Assembly (NCBI RefSeq): GCF_029852145.1
Contig: NC_079977.1
Span: 16,935,948-16,999,947, forward strand
Reading direction: 5' to 3'
DNA: 64,000 nt
From: Microplitis mediator
Lineage: Eukaryota; Arthropoda; Insecta; Hymenoptera; Braconidae
Positions 23,458 to 34,542 of the stretch are shown one piece after another. Numbering within the stretch: the first letter of the stretch is position 1; each line of letters starts with the position of its first letter. The notes below the pieces were generated by a model. The model made no database searches, was not told where the DNA came from, and was given only the letters and a program-made list of their open reading frames with translations. Both the position numbers and the translations under genes were made by a program.

Positions 23458-23530
23458 TGGCTTGGCGAAAATATGCCACGCTTAAAACTACATTTTCCCT
23501 AGACGGCCGTGGCACATTTTCGCCGAGCCA
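23458..23530. repeat. Hairpin micro-element inserted in the TA-rich array
   Basis: A 23-nt arm starting TGGCTTGGCGAAAATATGCC at 23458-23480 pairs with 23508-23530 (ending CGCCGAGCCA); 21 of 23 positions pair and the other two can form G-U pairs. The 27-nt spacer is ordinary. It stands out by base composition from the AT repeats on both sides. Confidence 0.7.
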
Positions 23531-23556
23531 AACGAATCTATGTATGTTAACACATA

Positions 23557-23716
<160 letters not shown>

Positions 23717-24345
23717 TCGATTAGAGTGTTCGTTATTTCCCAAATGATAATTTTTTACTTGGCCATGATATAAATCGTTTATTTGTGATCCGAAAATATT
23801 GAAAAAAAATAAAAATAAAAAAGTTAAATTCAACGCCGTTCAACCATGCCTAAGTAATGATACTGTCCTTTTTTAGTACAATGAGAAAAATTTTATTACT
23901 CGCTTAAAAATAAGTGTACAGCAATGACAAATACACATGTTTGTAGGAAATTTACCGCTCTTCCAAAAAGGTCTCTTATGTTTTTTTCGTATCCTTCGAT
24001 CCGCGTGAATCGGTCGTCGATAGGTCGGTATACCATTTGCACATATCTGTTTTCAAACGTGAAGCAAAGGCTAGGTAGTGATTTGAAAGTTATATTAGTC
24101 AAGTAATTAGTACCTCCAGGTCATTTTGTGCTGAAGTTTTATCTATCCATCGAATCACAATTTCTAGATTTAGTTAATTTTATTATTCAGGATAACACTC
24201 TACCGTAAGTGCTAGGCCGATTTATTTTTCCCGTCGTGGTGTGAATAGTCGTGTAGCAGTATTTTGCAGTATTGTATTATCTCAAATATATCATTTTCAA
24301 ATTATATTCTTACATTTGTTAAATTCGGTGCTTAAGCGTTCTTTG
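23717..24345. other. No gene seen
   Basis: Overlapping short frames on both strands at 23896-24106 have no recognisable motifs. Nothing else supported. Confidence 0.45.
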
Positions 24346-24349
24346 GAAA

Positions 24350-24925
24350 AATTAAAGACACAATAGTATATTGTGTGACAAGAGATGAAACAAGACGATT
24401 TCAGACTAGGGTGAAGTTAGCTGCCCAAGCCGTAGACGAGGGCTGATATCACACTCAGTCTGAAATCGTGTTTTATCCTGAGCTACACACTATATTTTTT
24501 TGCTTACCTGCATCGGAACTTCAAGTTCCAGTGTCAGCAGCCAGTAAAAAATGAATTAATTTCAAGCCGATGATGCGGAGAACTGTTAGAGAATGAGAAA
24601 TCTGTGATATACAGTCACTTATTAAATAGTAAATAAGACATTAACATTATTTTCACTCATTTTTTATTAATTTTATTTAGTTAATTAAAACTTTCACTTA
24701 AAAAATGAAATGAAAAAGCTGAAATGACAACTGAACAAATGAGAGTACTAAGGCTACAAATGAACATTAAATATAACTAACACCGGGCAGAAACAATGGT
24801 GTTTCTTTCTAAGGGAAGAATCACGTGTGTTTCTGGCCGCTGTATGAAGGTATTTGTGAATTACGAATTCGCTAGCAGTTGTTGGCTAAAGAGACACTGA
24901 AACTTTAAGTTTCGATGCTGGTATC
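24350..24925. repeat. Palindromic repeat (ACAAGACGATTTCAGACT), copy 1
   Basis: AAACAAGACGATTTCAGACT (24387-24406) is answered by AGTCTGAAATCGTGTTTTAT, with ATAGTATATTGTGTG / CACACTATAT outside. A second inverted pair, CATCGGAACTTCAAGTTCCA (about 24511) and TGAAACTTTAAGTTTCGATG (about 24900), follows. Both components recur at 26780-26995. Confidence 0.55.
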
Positions 24926-25111
24926 ATGAAAATAAATTTTTGCTGATCCAATAAAATTGTTTATTAAATGATAAGTGTAAAGAATTATCAAATAAAGACA
25001 AATAGTGTATTAATCGTGATCAAATATAGGATTTAATCTACCAACGAGCAAATTTTCTACTCAAAAAGCTGATGGATGCAGCATAAGACTGCATCCATCC
25101 TTTACTCTAAG

Positions 25112-25191
25112 CGAACTTTGTCATTGAAGCAGGAAAGACACCGGAGCCCGAGGAAAGGATCGGGCCTCTAAATGAGGAAGATCGATTGAAG
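25112..25191 (+). CDS. Candidate internal exon, function unknown
   Basis: After a pyrimidine-rich CATCCTTTACTCTAAG (possible acceptor), a frame reads NFVIEAGKTPEPEERIGPLN then EEDRLK and ends exactly at a strong donor, AAG|GTAAGTAAG (25192 onwards). The composition is protein-like and more GC-rich than the surroundings, but the acceptor is AAG rather than the usual CAG or TAG, the exon is only 80 bp and no neighbouring exon was found. I do not recognise a family. It may be chance. Confidence 0.22.
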
Positions 25192-25719
25192 GTAAGTAAG
25201 TGTCATACCATCTTATGCTACCAACTTAATAAAATCCTTAACAACTATAGTATACAAGTCTCCTCGCAGGCTTGTGGAACACCTTTTCGAAAATGAACCC
25301 ACATAAATAATTGAACGAAAAGAGATTTATTTTCTTTCCGTGATTTTCCATATCGTTAGTCTGGACTTCATCCGATCGACCATATTTTATTGCTACTGAA
25401 GAGACATTAATCTACTTTATTTAAAAATCGATCGCTGGACATAACATAAATGTTTTGAATCCTGGCTCAGGCCTACAAAATTCAGGTACGAAATTATAAA
25501 GTTTCCTATAAAATCTTCAGTAGAAACTTCACCCCTGGAGAAAAACCCAACTTTTAATTGTGTTGTGAAATCGAGGTATATAAAAGCTCGCAGTATATTA
25601 TATTGCTCATTAGTGAATGCGAACAACTGAAAGTTAATGACTTATTCAAAATCCGACTGTAAATGAAGAGGATCCTTTTCAGGGTAACAAGAGGGGGGGG
25701 GGGGAGGTGGCTATCCTTA

Positions 25720-25890
25720 CCACTTTGTCGCAAAGCGGCCGGTTGATCAGTACAGGAAACGATCCAAGCCCACTTCATCCAGAGTCTCTTTATTTCCTGA
25801 GATGGAATAAGTGTTTCGCCCTCAAAGGTTTAGACTCGTGGTGATTGTGGTCAGATACCACATTTCGATGGGCTCAGTTCTTTAAACTCA
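25720..25890 (-). repeat. Dispersed repeat ('CTCAGGAAATAAAGAGACTC'), copy 1
   Basis: Read on the minus strand: GTGGTATCTGACCACAATCA, then CCATCTCAGGAAATAAAGAG, ACTCTGG and GTGGGCTTGGA. The same order is seen at 46625-46725 (plus strand) and, less well, at 31140-31260 (minus strand). Confidence 0.65.
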
Positions 25891-26059
25891 TTTCTGGTTA
25901 ACGTCCACCATTGATCGTCACTTGATTACATTTTTCGATCAATGGTGCAGTTTGGGAGGGTCGGGGGGGGGGGAAGATGTACGCAACGTATACTCAAAAG
26001 ATCGAGGAAATGGTCCCTGCCAAAGGGATGAGCATTTGGAAGTACCTGTCCATTTTGTG

Positions 26060-26720
26060 GATATCTCACAGTTTGGCTTTTTTAACTTCCCGCTAAAAAA
26101 ATTGAAAATTTTCAAAAATTCGGAAAGTTATTGGTTTCGGTCCGATTTGCAAAAACCGAATTTCTATCAGATTTTGACGTTTTGAGGTTCTAGGAAGCTA
26201 TCCTGACTAATTTCACGATGATGTCCGAGTGTATGTATGTGTGTACGTACGTACGTATGTATGTATGTAAATATTCATAACTCTTGAACGGATGAACCGA
26301 TTTTGATCTTTGAGGTGTCATTCGACGCGGCTTGTTAATATCTTGAAGCTGTAAATTTGAGCTTAATCGGTAAGGTGCGTTCGACATATTTCAAAAATAA
26401 AATTTTTTCTAAAATGTTTTATTTAGATAACTTTTAATTTGCTCGATGGATTGATTCCAAAATCTAATCAGCTCTAAAACTTTGTAAGCCGCATCGAATG
26501 CCACCTCAATCATCAAAATCGGTTCATTCGTTCACGAGATATCGTGGGAGAAAGAAATGCTAAAAAATGGTTTTTTACAAAACAATGGCATACAAAAGTA
26601 TTTGCGAGCTCGAAGAGCTCGAAAATGTATTCACAATAATGTTTTCGAGCTCAACGAGCTCGAAAATAGCGGGAAATTTAGGGGCTGGCCCGCAGGGTTA
26701 ACCGATAGACCGATTTTTCT
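26060..26720 (+). repeat. GAGCTC-palindrome repeat family, copy b (reference copy)
   Basis: Order: AACTTCCCGCTAAAAAAATT, AAAATTCGGAAAGTTATTGG, GAGGTTCTAGGAAGCTATCC, a TATG/TACG microsatellite, AACCGATTTTGATCTTTGAG, AATTTGCTCGATGGATTGAT, TTCACGAGATATCGTGGGAG, GCGAGCTCGAAGAGCTCGAA, TTTTCGAGCTCAACGAGCTC, GGGGCTGGCCCGCAGGG, GTTAACCGATAGACCGA. Copy c at 36095-36915 is the same order inverted. A short frame shared with copy c (MLKNGFLQNNGIQKYL) exists only because the repeat is conserved. Confidence 0.85.
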
Positions 26721-26779
26721 ATATACGAGTAATTATAAATTCCAACTACCCAAGTCGACAATTGGATGAAAAGATACGT

Positions 26780-26995
26780 CACTGGTCTTAAATTGTCTTG
26801 TTCTAACGGTGACACCAGCCATTGAACTCTAAGCTTCGATGCGGTGACTAATACAAAGTATAACTAAGGGTAAGGCATAAAACAAGAGGATTTGAGACTT
26901 TGCGAGACACCAGCTCGAGCAGTTAATCTCACTCTTCTCTAAAATCGTCTTGCTCCATTCCTTACTGTATTCCATGCAATGTACTATTTTATTTA
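26780..26995. repeat. Palindromic repeat (ACAAGACGATTTCAGACT), copy 2
   Basis: Contains GACACCAGCCATTGAACTC and AAGCTTCGATGCGGTGAC, then ATAAAACAAGAGGATTTGAG and, inverted, TCTAAAATCGTCTTGCTCCA: the same two components as 24350-24925 but closer together. Confidence 0.5.
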
Positions 26996-28490
26996 ATAGT
27001 AAGATCATTAAGCAACAATATAATGGTTATACTCGTATAAAATAAAGCTTTTCTATGTGATTTACCACAACTATGCTCAGAAAACGACTTACTGTGTCAA
27101 CCGTTTAAGAGTTGGCTTATACCCGTCGTAGAGAAACTCTGAGCTAAAACCATGTAGGGGTTAAATGAACTGCTTAGTCGGGTTGACAGTAAATTCTTAT
27201 AGCAGTTGAGACAATCCGTTATAAATTGGTTGTATCTGACATGCAGGTCACCGAATTATTTTAAAGCATAAGAAAACCAAATGATTTTAGTAGCATTATT
27301 TTATAATTGTAATCTCTCAAAACTGATGTACACAATATTCGAGTTGGATAAAAAAAAACTGTATTCCGCGAAAACAGAAAAAATTCATTTCTTGTTTTTA
27401 TTGACTTATACAGATTGTAAAGAGTAGTAATAATTCATGTTCTATATGGTAAGCAGACAAAGAGAACATCTACAAAAATAACAGGGCAGTAATAGTATCA
27501 ATATACTTTAAGGTCCGTAGAAATTTTAACAGTTGCAATTTTTGTTAAATGCTGATTATTGATTGAAGTAGACTTTTTTTTTTAATATTTCTTATGCTGA
27601 GCCGCTTTTCACGATATTATAAGACGAACTGTTGGATCTTGTAGGGGATTCCATGCTCTTGGGTTTTTTAATGTACTTAACTATTTAATTTCCAATATGA
27701 TTCGATAATTTGTAAGAGATGCTTATTTATACATTTGTCTTTCTATTGATATTTCTACTAAAGATTATATTATATTCATAGAAATATAATTAAAATCACT
27801 TATTTGTTTTTACTTTGATATTTTTAGTTACTTTTTCAAAATAGCTATTTTTATTTTTCTTTACTTTTTAAATATTAGTAACGACAGTATATTTTTATTA
27901 CTTATTTTCTACATGTATAAGTATTTCCTCTTCTATACGAAGTGCCTGGTCCTAGTTATTATTCATATTTTTTCCTCGCCTAGGTATTCTACAACTTGAT
28001 AAAAACACCAAACTTGCTTATCAGAGTATTTTTCCAATATTTATATACTTTCTATAACTTGCTGGTATGGTATAAAAATAATGAACATAATGTGAAATTA
28101 CTGAATCGCATGACCTTGACATAGTCGTAGTAGAGCCCTCCCAACCTCGTCGCGTGAGGAGTATGCAATATTAGCTTAGAACTTTCTGAGATCTGCTATA
28201 TTATGATTTTGCTATATTAACTGAGAAGATAACGGCGATAACAATTTATCTGAAGGTGTGACAAATGATAATTACCACTGATGTCTTCCTCCAAATCCAC
28301 ATCTACGACTCTGTTATGGAAAAGACTAGTTTTGCATTCGAAAAATCCTTTGGTAGAATAAAATCTCACAAAGTCGAGTGTTAAGGCTACACGTCATATT
28401 AATTGTGTCAAACACTCAAGGAGAAGCTGAAAAATAGAATGAGTATTAATCAGACCGTAGGCAATACTATTCATAATAATCTTACTCTAT
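26996..28490. other. No gene seen
   Basis: 1.5 kb of AT-rich sequence without a supported feature. Confidence 0.45.
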
Positions 28491-28495
28491 CAGTA

Positions 28496-29035
28496 CAATA
28501 TCAAAAAAATCCATGTAGGATTATATGAGAATCCATTCATGTAGGAAATTATGAATTTACATAAGTATCCATGGGGATTCAAATAGGCATGTAGGAATTT
28601 GCATAGAAATCCATGTAGAAAAGTATGGGTATCTGGATTCCCGTATAGGGATTCTACATAGTGTGGATGCCTGGATTTCTATACTAAAATACATATAGAA
28701 GCTTAGAAGTCTGGATTCCCATATCAGGAATTCAATAGGAACTTGGGTATTTAGATTTCTGTGTGAAAATTTTACATACATGGAAAACGATTCATAAGTT
28801 CACATAGGAATCTACATAAGGTTATCATATGGGTTTTAGCATGATTTGGATTTCCATGGCAAATCTATATAAAAATTCACAGGGAATCTAAGCAAGGTTC
28901 CTATTCAGATTATCGCATGGTCTGGATTCCCATGGGAATCCATGTGAAAAACTATGCAGGAATCCATATGGGAATTTATTCGACAACACTATTTGGATAT
29001 CTAAGCTAGATTCCCAAGTGAATTTTTTGATAGGA
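28496..29035. mobile_element. MITE, CCCTATCAAAAAAATCC family, copy 1
   Basis: Starts TATCAAAAAAATCCATGTAG after TAC (consensus CCCTATC degraded to CAATATC) and ends AATTTTTTGATAGGA before TA. The interior is made of variants of GGAATCCATATGGGAATC. Flanked by TA at 28494-28495 and 29036-29037. Same family as 31909-32407. Confidence 0.7.
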
Positions 29036-29037
29036 TA

Positions 29038-29830
29038 GTTTATAAGCAACATGACATAAAAATTACTGCGTAGATTTTTATGTCTGTAAAGCAGACCCCT
29101 CAGGTAGGGGTCGTAGCTATAATACGTAGACGTTCGATTTGTGATCGATTCATCTTTCCTTCGCCTTATTGTATTACTCTCTTTTGTAAATTTTTTATTT
29201 GGAATGAGAAAACGTACTTAGCAATTCGTCACCTCAGCGCCCTAGGCCACTAAGTTCGTGAATGTAGATTTGTGAAGGTCGCAGGATTAAGTGTGTAAAT
29301 AAAGACGCAATGTATCTTTTTTATTGTACTGACGACTACAACGAACCGTAATAGGACTGTTGATGGATTTGATTTTAAATTCATTACAATAATTGTATTA
29401 AGCCTTTTGTAAACGTTCTATTGTTCATATTGCACGAAGTGCAGTTTTTGATATCGTAATCAATATTCTATCATTTACAGTAGAGGAGAGAAGGGCGTAC
29501 GGACGATTTGGAATTTTATTGGTTGATTACCAAACTAATCAGCATATTTTATCACGAATTACTAATACTCGGTTTTCTGTCATTTATTTTGAGATCATGA
29601 AAAAAAGGGGGAGGGTGTATAATAGCCACCCCAAAGAACTGTTTTTTTTTCTTACTACAGGTAACGGCTACTAGTTAGTTTAAAAAATTTACTTTTCATG
29701 TAAAAAAGTTAGATTTTATAAAAAAAGTATTATAATTTAATTGAACAAAAACAATATTTCATCAAAAACAGTTTACTTTGATTCAATAACTTTATTCTCG
29801 GACATAAAACGATATATTTTTAAATTACAG
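29038..29830. other. No gene seen
   Basis: A small hairpin, GACCCCTCAGGTAGGGGTC, lies at about 29094-29112; otherwise featureless. Confidence 0.45.
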
Positions 29831-30900
29831 AACAAGAGCCCGTGACGATCAGACCTCCTTCATTTTATAAATGCTGAAAGTTTCTCTTTGTATGTCTCTA
29901 ATACAGGTAAGAACGATCCCCGACCATGAAGTTCGGATCATGGTGGCTTTGGTAGATACAGATAACATAGGTGCATGAAATTGCACCTCAAATTCGTTAA
30001 AGTATAAAGCTCAGTTTTTATATATTTTATTTGAAATAACATGAAAAATCACCACAGAAATTAATTTCAGGAAATATGCTGTTGATTGATCGTATGACCT
30101 ACCAAGCATCGGAGGTGTTTCGGCGGAGAGAGAGCGCACGTATTAGGCAACTTGTCGTGCAAGAGGGAGAGGTCCGATCGCCCGGCTCGTTTTTTTGCCA
30201 TATCGAAATATTTGAGATAGGAGAACAATGTATGGTATCTTTTATATATATTTTCTCATTCTGAATATTTTTTTTTTTAATAACCTTCCTCATCAAATCA
30301 GCGGTTCAGGAGTTATATCGATTTCAACAAGCAAATTGTTATTAACAATTGTTTGCGCCACTCTTGTACACAATGAACTAAATTTTCGTGATCCCCGGCC
30401 TAATATACCTAAAAAATAAACCGTTGAGAAAATTCTTGGCCAACAAAATGAATACGGACTCTCCTCTTCACCCGAAGGACTATTACAATATGCCTGACAA
30501 TATGTAAGAACTATCGAAAGTGTCGGACTACTGAGGAAACATCTTATGATAGTTCCCAAAGTAACATATATAAAATTTAGCTTCTATACTATAAAGCAAG
30601 TGTAATTACGATTTACTATAGTTTCAGAGTGCCTGACAGAGGGTTGCAACCAGACTAAGTGTCTGACAATTGACGTCGTGATTTTTCATATTATTTCAAA
30701 TAAAATATATGAAAACTGAGCTTTATACTTTAACGAATTTGAGGTGCAATTTTATGCACTTTTGCTATCCGTATCTACCAAAGCCACCATGATCCAAAAT
30801 TCATAGTCGGGAATCGTTCTTACCTTTATTGGAGACATACACAGAGAGACGAAAGTCTTTTATCAAATAATAAAGCTCTGATCGTCAGGGGTTCTTGGGC
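29831..30900. mobile_element. Foldback element with about 220-bp arms and a 0.64-kb spacer
   Basis: The left arm (29831-30053) carries GTGACGATCAGA, GTAAGAACGATCC, ATCATGGTGGCTTTGGTAGA and GCACCTCAAATTCGTTAAAG. The same strings occur inverted in the right arm (30691-30900). The spacer is not palindromic and includes a G+C-richer stretch (30076-30200), open in both strands' short frames but with no recognisable product. No transposase, and no target duplication was identified. Confidence 0.75.
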
Positions 30901-30903
30901 TAT

Positions 30904-31139
30904 AAGCGATGCTGCAGCAACTATTACATTACTTGAAATTATTCTAATAAGTATCTCGATTGAGAATTACCGCAGATTGTTTCTACAGACTTCCGCTAGC
31001 CTTTCAAAAGAATGTTAAGTAAGACTTGTAGAAATTTGCAGAATGTCTATTTATGAAATACATCTACTTTAGGTTTTGTGTGAATCGTCCATCAGAGACT
31101 TGTTGAAGCACTCCATGAATTAACTTGCTTAGAACAATT
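30904..31139. other. No gene seen
   Basis: No supported feature. Confidence 0.4.
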
Positions 31140-31260
31140 CTGCTTGGGGACTCTCTCTACTTCCTGAGATAATGGGGTGTTAGCCCTCAGAGGTTTGGAT
31201 TTGTGGTGGTTGAAGCCCACATGCTAATGGAGAGTGTTCATTGAACACCTCCGGGAAATG
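31140..31260 (-). repeat. Dispersed repeat ('CTCAGGAAATAAAGAGACTC'), diverged copy 2
   Basis: GGGGACTCTCTCTACTTCCT, GAGATAATGG, GCCCTCAGAGGTTTGGATTT and GTGGTGGTTG match the order of the copy at 25780-25860 with changes. Confidence 0.5.
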
Positions 31261-31906
31261 TCTAGCTCTGGGCACTTGGTTATGAATATGTTATAGTAGG
31301 AGTGTTAACTGAAGCAGAAAATAGGGAGACTTGCAACATTTGTATAACCAAAACGAACTGGTCACCCCGTTATAATAAATAATCAATTACCCACTAAAGG
31401 CGAGGGTGGTGAACTTGCGGATTAGAACGGCCTTCATATTCATCTGTGGTATGGACACTGTTTTACACCAGATCTGCTTTTGAAAGTTTAAGCTTTTGCC
31501 ATGCTTTAATTTGTTTTCTTATAAGAGAAGAGCAGGACTATCTTCACGCTAGACAAGACAGGAGTTCAGGCTGTGGGTGCAGGAATGGTGAAAATATATA
31601 AGTTTTATTTATGACAGTAAGAATATAAAAAGATTTTTTAATATTTTACATCTTGCTCAAAACAACTCATTATTTATGAATGCGTTATCTTTTATTTTCG
31701 AACTCCTTATCCGTTCATAAAAAATGAAGTCTTAAGTTGTAACGTTCCCGTTATATTTATATTAATTGTTTTGTAAAATGTAATACTATTATGCTTGTAA
31801 GAGACCTTGGTTGAGGCTCCGTTGAGAAATAAAATTCGTCAACATAGTAACCAAAGCGGATAAGCAATTTTCGTGGGCACCTCGATTATTCTTAACTTAT
31901 GATCCA
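31261..31906. other. No gene seen
   Basis: No supported feature. Confidence 0.45.
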
Positions 31907-31908
31907 TA

Positions 31909-32407
31909 CCCTATCAAAAAAATCCACATGGGAATCTAACCTAAATTTCTTTGTGGGTTTCCACATGGTTTTTTTTGATGAATTCTTATATGTTTTCCTA
32001 TAGAAATATTAATATGTTCTTTTATTCATATATGCGTACCAGTAGACGATAAACTTAGAAATTTATTTGCTCCGGGTCCTATAAAAATTACTTATATAGA
32101 AACCAATATTCTTCTATAAAAGTTCCACATAGAAATCCATACATTATAGTCCCAATGTGAAGTTCCTATATGGGAATCCAGGTACCCACAGTTTTCTTGA
32201 TGGGTTTTTCATATGGGAATCTAGGTACCTAAAGTTTTCTACTTGGATTACCAGATGGGATCGAGATACTTATGGTTTCCTATATGGATTATTATATAAA
32301 CTCATACACTCCTATAATAATTCCTATAAAATTTGCGTCAATTCATACTTTTCTATATGGATTTCTATAGGTTTCCATGCAATCCCACATGGATTTTTTT
32401 AATAGGG
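31909..32407. mobile_element. MITE, CCCTATCAAAAAAATCC family, copy 2
   Basis: CCCTATCAAAAAAATCCACA at the left, CCACATGGATTTTTTTAATA then GGG at the right, TA on both sides (31907-31908 and 32408-32409). The interior is variants of ATATGGGAATCCAGGTACC and GGTTTCCATATGGATT. Confidence 0.85.
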
Positions 32408-32615
32408 TATTTCTGTTTTTCTGCTCCGAGCGCTGAAATTCAGCGTCTTAGGTAATTCCTCACTCCGAATCTAATAATTTGCGACCAGACCTCACCTGGG
32501 GTCTATCGGCACCCAAATTAGGCCAAACCAGAATTGAAAATAAAAAATTTATCAACTAATAACATAAACTGAATTTATCAGTATATCACGAAAGTAGTAA
32601 TTATTTGCATTACTA

Positions 32616-33546
32616 CCCGAGTCGAATTTTGAATCGTCAGTCGGACGTATTGGACGTTGAATTTTAGTGGGTTAAATGATGAGAAAACATATCCGACTTA
32701 CAAACTTGAAATTTGGCACAAATATTCTCATCAATCTTAGAAATTCCCGAGCATCAGTATTTTTTCCGAAACCTAACAGCGAGGGGGGTTTCAGTGAGGT
32801 CAAAAATTAATATACTCGCATTTTTCATTATTTGTTTTACGGACTTGAGCTTTGGCACAAATATTCCCAACCATCTTACGAATCCCCCGCCTTCGGTATG
32901 TTTTGGAAAACTAACTCTGAGGGGGGTTTTTCTGGGGTGAAAGATTGAAATACTTGCGTTGACATAATGAGACTTACAGATGTAAACATTGGCATTAATG
33001 TTCCCAGCAATCTTAGAAATCCCCCACCATTTGTGTTTTTCCGGAAAACTAACTCCAAGGGGGATTTCCGTGTAGTCAAAACTTTGACTATTGACTTTCA
33101 ACTGAAAATACTCCTTTTTTCTATCATAAGTCTCCCAGACTTGAACTTTGGCAAAAATATTCCCAAAAATTTTCCAAATTCCCCGCCATTGATATTTTTT
33201 TCAGAAACTAACTCCAAGGGGGGTTCCAGTAGAGTCAACAATTAAAATACTCTCATTTTTGTTTATTATTTGAATCAGTTTTCGAAAAAATGACTGATGG
33301 TAAGAAATTCGTAAAGTTTTTGAGGATATTTATGCCAAAGCTCAAGTTTGTAAGCCGGATACTGCAAAATCGGGAGTATATTTATCGCTCAATCCACTAA
33401 AACCCCCTACGGAAAAGCCGAAAGAAAATGATTTCGTCTATTTTTTGTAACAATGAATGTCAAGATGACGATTTCAACGTCAATACGTCCGACTTACGAT
33501 TCCAACGTTCATTACGTCCGACTGACGATCCAAATTTTGACTCGGG
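32616..33546. mobile_element. TIR element CCCGAGTCRAATTTTG with internal tandem repeats
   Basis: Left CCCGAGTCGAATTTTGAATC then GTCAGTCGGACGTATTGG; right end inverse, CCGACTGACGATCCAAATTT then TGACTCGGG. TA on both sides (32614-32615 and 33547-33548). The right arm also carries a second copy of GTCCGACTTACGATTCCAAC and one inverted repeat unit (about 33297-33360). No transposase. Confidence 0.8.
32697..33250. repeat. Tandem repeat of about 135-160 bp, four units
   Basis: Landmarks TTCCCANCNATCTTANRAAT and AACTAACTCNNAGGGGG recur near 32725, 32865, 33000 and 33160. Reading frames through the units are incidental. Confidence 0.8.
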
Positions 33547-33548
33547 TA

Positions 33549-34540
33549 AAGCAAGTCTGATAAGAATAGTTCTAAAAAGATTGTGAGAATCATTGAATAA
33601 CTTAATTTTCGTCATTGTCATGCTAAAAAAGACCTTTCAGCGATAAATAGCGTTGCTATCGCTTTGTAGACTTTGATCCTCTGTCAGGTCAAAAACAAAA
33701 AATTAAAGCTTTCAGGCAGTTACGAATAAGCATGTAAATATCTATAGAGTACTCTTAACATGTTGTTTGATGTAAACATAAAAAAATATAAATAAATATG
33801 AATATGAGTGATGTTACTCGTTTCGTTAAAAACCTTCTAACATTGTGTACTATTTGATTACAACTCCAGACTCGTTTGCGGTTGCTGCGAGTCTGTTGCA
33901 TTCATATGTGCATTAAATAAATTTTCCGTAAAATTCTCACAAGCACTCGTTTTCATGAAATGTTCCACAACGAATATATAAAATAAAAAATATATTCTCT
34001 GAGTTTTAGCAAGGCTTGGAATTTTTAATGTTCCGCTGATAAAATTACAAATAAAAAAAAAAAACTAAAAGTTATTGTTTTTATTTCAATTTTCTAAAAT
34101 CGAATTTTCAATAAATGTAGACAATATAAGGTCTTAGATCTAATTTTCCAAATTACTTGTCGTTTTTTGAATTACACCTGAACTTTACATGAAAATGAAA
34201 AAAAATGGAACGAGTACAGTATCAAATAAGACATCTTTCAGTCTGCGGTAGTAAGACGAATTTCTTCAAAATCTGAATATTATAACCTTACCTTGTTATA
34301 TTTTATATAACAATAACGATGATTATCTCAACATTCAACGAGTACGACGGATGGAATTATTTTTTTAAAGGACAAATTATCTAAAAATGTTGTGATACCG
34401 TCATTACTCATAATCCGAAGTGTACATTAGTGGCAAAAGGTGCATTGGGTCGTATTGTCCAACTATTCTGCTATTAACTCAGTAAACCTGTGTAGGGATT
34501 AGGATCTCTTTGAATATAAGTATTTTTGTAAGCTTATCAA
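33549..34540. other. No gene seen
   Basis: AT-rich, no supported feature. Confidence 0.45.
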
Positions 34541-34542
34541 GT

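Noticed and set aside
26557..26769. Conserved short protein (MLKNGFLQNNGIQKYL...) shared with 36001-36267
   Set aside because: The frame lies wholly within a dispersed repeat whose non-coding parts are equally conserved, and it runs through GAGCTC palindromes.
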